From an uncultured Lachnospiraceae bacterium (GTDB lineage: Bacteria; Bacillota; Clostridia; Lachnospirales; Lachnospiraceae), in assembly GCA_944380185.1 (NCBI GenBank), contig CALWGV010000010.1:1-52302 (forward strand): a DNA stretch of 52,302 nt, in the 5' to 3' direction. Positions 50,439-52,302 of the stretch are shown here, in pieces. The number at the start of each line of letters is the position of its first letter. The first letter of the stretch is position 1. A program made the position numbers and the translations under genes. The notes beneath the pieces were generated by a model, which ran no database searches, was not told the DNA's origin, and was given only the letters and a program-made list of their open reading frames with translations.

Positions 50439-51113
50439 ATGGGAGCTATTGCAAATGACTGGCTGGGACCGCTCTCAGCCGAATTTAAAAAGCCTTATTA
50501 TGCCAAATTATATAAGACGGTGAAGCATGAATATGAGACGAGACAGATTTTTCCGGCGGCAGATGATATTTTCAATGCCTTTGAATTCACTCCGCTGTCG
50601 AAGGTCAAGGCTGTAATTCTGGGGCAGGATCCCTATCACAACGTAGGTCAGGCCCATGGTCTGTGCTTTTCGGTGAAGCCGGGAGTGGAGATCCCGCCTT
50701 CTCTGGTCAATATCTATCAGGAGCTTCATGATGATCTGGGATGCCGCATTCCCAACAACGGCTGTCTGGAAAAGTGGGCCAGACAGGGGGTCATGCTTCT
50801 CAATACAGTGCTGACGGTCCGCGCTCATCAGGCCAATTCTCATAGAGGGATAGGCTGGGAGGAGTTTACCGATGCAGCTATCCGCGTGCTCAATGACATC
50901 GATCGCCCCATTGTCTTTATTTTGTGGGGCAGACCAGCTCAGATGAAGAAGTCTATGCTGACTAATCCAAAGCATCTGATTTTGGAGGCGCCTCATCCCA
51001 GTCCGCTGTCGGCTTATCGGGGGTTTTTCGGAAGCAGACCCTTCAGCAAAACCAATGCTTTTTTGGAGGAACACGGCGTGGAACCGATCGACTGGCAGAT
51101 CGAGGACATTTGA
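50439..51113 (+). CDS. ung: Uracil-DNA glycosylase (family 1)
   Basis: 224-residue base-excision repair enzyme removing uracil from DNA. Catalytic Asp64 in VILGQDPYHNVGQAHGLCFSV. The second motif HPSPLSAYRGFFGSRPFSKT carries the catalytic His and the DNA-intercalating loop. LLNTVLTVRAHQANSHRGIGW is the uracil-recognition region. It begins two bases after hisF and uses GAGG within its end, so it is probably co-transcribed and translationally coupled with the his pair. Confidence 0.97.
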   Translation: MGAIANDWLGPLSAEFKKPYYAKLYKTVKHEYETRQIFPAADDIFNAFEFTPLSKVKAVILGQDPYHNVGQAHGLCFSVKPGVEIPPSLVNIYQELHDDLGCRIPNNGCLEKWARQGVMLLNTVLTVRAHQANSHRGIGWEEFTDAAIRVLNDIDRPIVFILWGRPAQMKKSMLTNPKHLILEAPHPSPLSAYRGFFGSRPFSKTNAFLEEHGVEPIDWQIEDI

Positions 51114-51182
51114 TCCGTCGGCGTGATAAATCAAGAGCAGGAATAAAATAGTAGTGAGTATACAGGAGGAATTAAGAAGCCA

Positions 51183-52040
51183 ATGGAACTTATTGAACTG
51201 CTGAAATCAGCGATATACGGAATCGTGGAGGGCATCACGGAATTTCTCCCGATCAGCAGTACAGGTCATCTGCTTTTGCTGGAGGAAATTCTGCCGTTAA
51301 ATGCAACGGACGCTTTTATGGAAATGTTTGATGTGGTGATTCAGCTGGGGGCAATTCTGGCTGTGGTGGTACTGTATTTCCATAAGTTAAATCCTTTTGC
51401 CCCGAGCAAATCGGCAAGACAGAAGCAGCAGACCTGGGCTACTTGGGGAAAGGTGGCTGTCGGCTGCATTCCGGCGGTGATTATGGGACTGCTCTTTGAC
51501 GACTGGATGGATGAACATTTCTATAACTCCTATGTGGTTTCTGCCATGCTGGTGCTCTACGGCATCTTCTTTATTGTGCTGGAAAATAAAAACAAGAGAC
51601 GTGTCTTTACGGTGAACACGGTGGGCCAGCTCTCTTATATGGGAGCTGCGCTGATCGGTCTGTTCCAGATTTTGGCCATGGTGCCCGGCACCTCGCGTTC
51701 GGGCGTGACGATCTTAGGAGCAATGCTCCTTGGCGTGTCCCGGACGGCTGCTGCTGAATATTCATTCTTTTTGTCCATTCCTATTATGGCGGGAGCCAGC
51801 GGACTTAAGTTCATCAAATTTTTCCTGGATGGGAATAGGCTCACCAGCTCGGATATTGGGATATTGGCAGTAGGAATGATCACGGCTTTTGTGGTGGCGG
51901 TGATTGCGATCCGCTTCCTGTTGGGCTATATCAAGCAGCATGACTTTAAGATGTTCGGCTGGTATCGCATTGTGCTGGGAGGCCTGATTCTGGCCTATGC
52001 CCTCCTTGAGTGGCTGGTCTTTGCTCCGGCAGCGGCGTGA
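51183..52040 (+). CDS. uppP: Undecaprenyl-diphosphatase
   Basis: 285-residue multi-helix membrane enzyme recycling undecaprenyl diphosphate for peptidoglycan synthesis, and a bacitracin resistance factor (BacA family). Conserved blocks are [20 protein letters not shown] near the N-terminus (catalytic Glu-rich loop) and the phosphate-binding [10 protein letters not shown]. About eight helices are predicted. The usual AGGAGG lies 13 bases before ATG 51183, a slightly long gap. Confidence 0.96.
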   Translation: MELIELLKSAIYGIVEGITEFLPISSTGHLLLLEEILPLNATDAFMEMFDVVIQLGAILAVVVLYFHKLNPFAPSKSARQKQQTWATWGKVAVGCIPAVIMGLLFDDWMDEHFYNSYVVSAMLVLYGIFFIVLENKNKRRVFTVNTVGQLSYMGAALIGLFQILAMVPGTSRSGVTILGAMLLGVSRTAAAEYSFFLSIPIMAGASGLKFIKFFLDGNRLTSSDIGILAVGMITAFVVAVIAIRFLLGYIKQHDFKMFGWYRIVLGGLILAYALLEWLVFAPAAA

Positions 52041-52063
52041 AAATATTGATTTAGTGATTTTTT

Positions 52064-52097
52064 CGGGGGCGGTCCGATGGGCGGCCTCCGGCTTTTT
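52064..52097 (+). terminator. Possible terminator after uppP
   Basis: CGGGGGC pairs with GCCTCCG (one wobble) around 13 bases, followed by GCTTTTT. The stem is short. Confidence 0.4.
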
Positions 52098-52175
52098 CAG
52101 ACAGCGTTGTCTGTGTCCGCATATTGGGACGGGTGAAAGGGAAGGTTATTGAGCAAAAAACAGCGGAGGTACAGA

Positions 52176-52302
52176 ATGAAAATAAAAAGCTATGAGAGAA
52201 AGGCCCACTACTATGAGACCGATCAGATGGGGATGATTCACCACGCCAACTATGTGCATTGGCTGGAGGAGGCCCGGATCGATTACCTGGAGCAGGTGGG
52301 CA
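52176..52302 (+). CDS. Acyl-CoA thioesterase, YbgC/FadM type (partial, 3' end outside window)
   Basis: The 42 visible residues read as a 4HBT hot-dog thioesterase: YYETDQMGMIHHANYVHWLE carries the conserved Asp and the HHANY helix start, then EARIDYLEQVG. Proteins of this group (about 130-150 residues) cleave short-chain or hydroxybenzoyl-type acyl-CoA. GGAGGT precedes the ATG by five bases. The rest of the gene lies past the window. Confidence 0.85.
   Translation, partial: MKIKSYERKAHYYETDQMGMIHHANYVHWLEEARIDYLEQVG

Noticed and set aside
1-52302. CRISPR arrays, rRNA, tRNA, prophage or integrase genes
   Set aside because: No regularly spaced repeats, no conserved RNA gene sequences and no phage or recombinase motifs were recognised in any frame.

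Overview
This 52.3 kb window looks like chromosomal sequence from a Gram-positive gut Clostridium-type bacterium, most likely Lachnospiraceae. That is an inference from AGGAGG-type ribosome binding sites throughout, lipoproteins with classical lipoboxes, sigma-A promoters (often with a TGn extended -10), a bacterial glnS of the clostridial type, LuxS, many ABC importers with lipoprotein binding subunits, and the style of the YesM/YesN-type two-component system. Base composition looks even (about half G+C). I saw no rRNA, tRNA, CRISPR array, phage or intact insertion sequence.

Layout. 1-1480: minus-strand TetR regulator and a MacB/LolD-type ABC ATPase (cut by the window edge). 1661-6281: SAM methyltransferase, glnS, then three consecutive membrane-anchored proteins, two with an N-terminal zinc ribbon. 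6428-8839: polar amino-acid ABC importer. 9158-11245: YqhD-type iron alcohol dehydrogenase, a flavodoxin-like lipoprotein and an internally deleted FMN-reductase remnant. 11400-18628: adenine deaminase, DegV, a tyrosine phosphatase, LuxS, a MATE exporter and a D,D-carboxypeptidase.

18797-35529 is the most striking region: a compact locus that reads as a beta-1,3-glucan (laminarin/callose/curdlan-like) utilisation system. It has a secreted GH16 enzyme with two C-terminal CBM4/9-like modules, a signal-less (cytoplasmic) GH16, a CUT1 ABC importer (two permeases and a lipoprotein), a YesM-type histidine kinase, a YesN-type AraC response regulator, a 1199-residue protein that joins a GH17-like module to a GH94-like phosphorylase module, and a 1018-residue second phosphorylase-like protein (GH161/GH149-like). 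The model is extracellular endo-cleavage, import, further cleavage inside, then phosphorolysis to glucose-1-phosphate. The secreted GH16 gene and the importer operon share a promoter element that may be the target of the local response regulator.

35511-46132: a second MATE exporter, a TVP38/DedA-like membrane protein with a GT4 glycosyltransferase, a ppk-ppx polyphosphate pair with a Pho-box-like upstream repeat, a TIGR04076 protein, an XRE/TPR regulator, an SDR resembling BaiA, and a DUF1638 protein. 46325-48843: a second amino-acid ABC importer whose binding protein appears circularly permuted, preceded by two ARG-box-like sites. 48985-52302: hisH-hisF without other his genes, ung, uppP and the start of a YbgC-type thioesterase.

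Functions are assigned by reading translated motifs and comparing them with remembered family features. No database search was run, so family-level calls are firmer than substrate-level calls.
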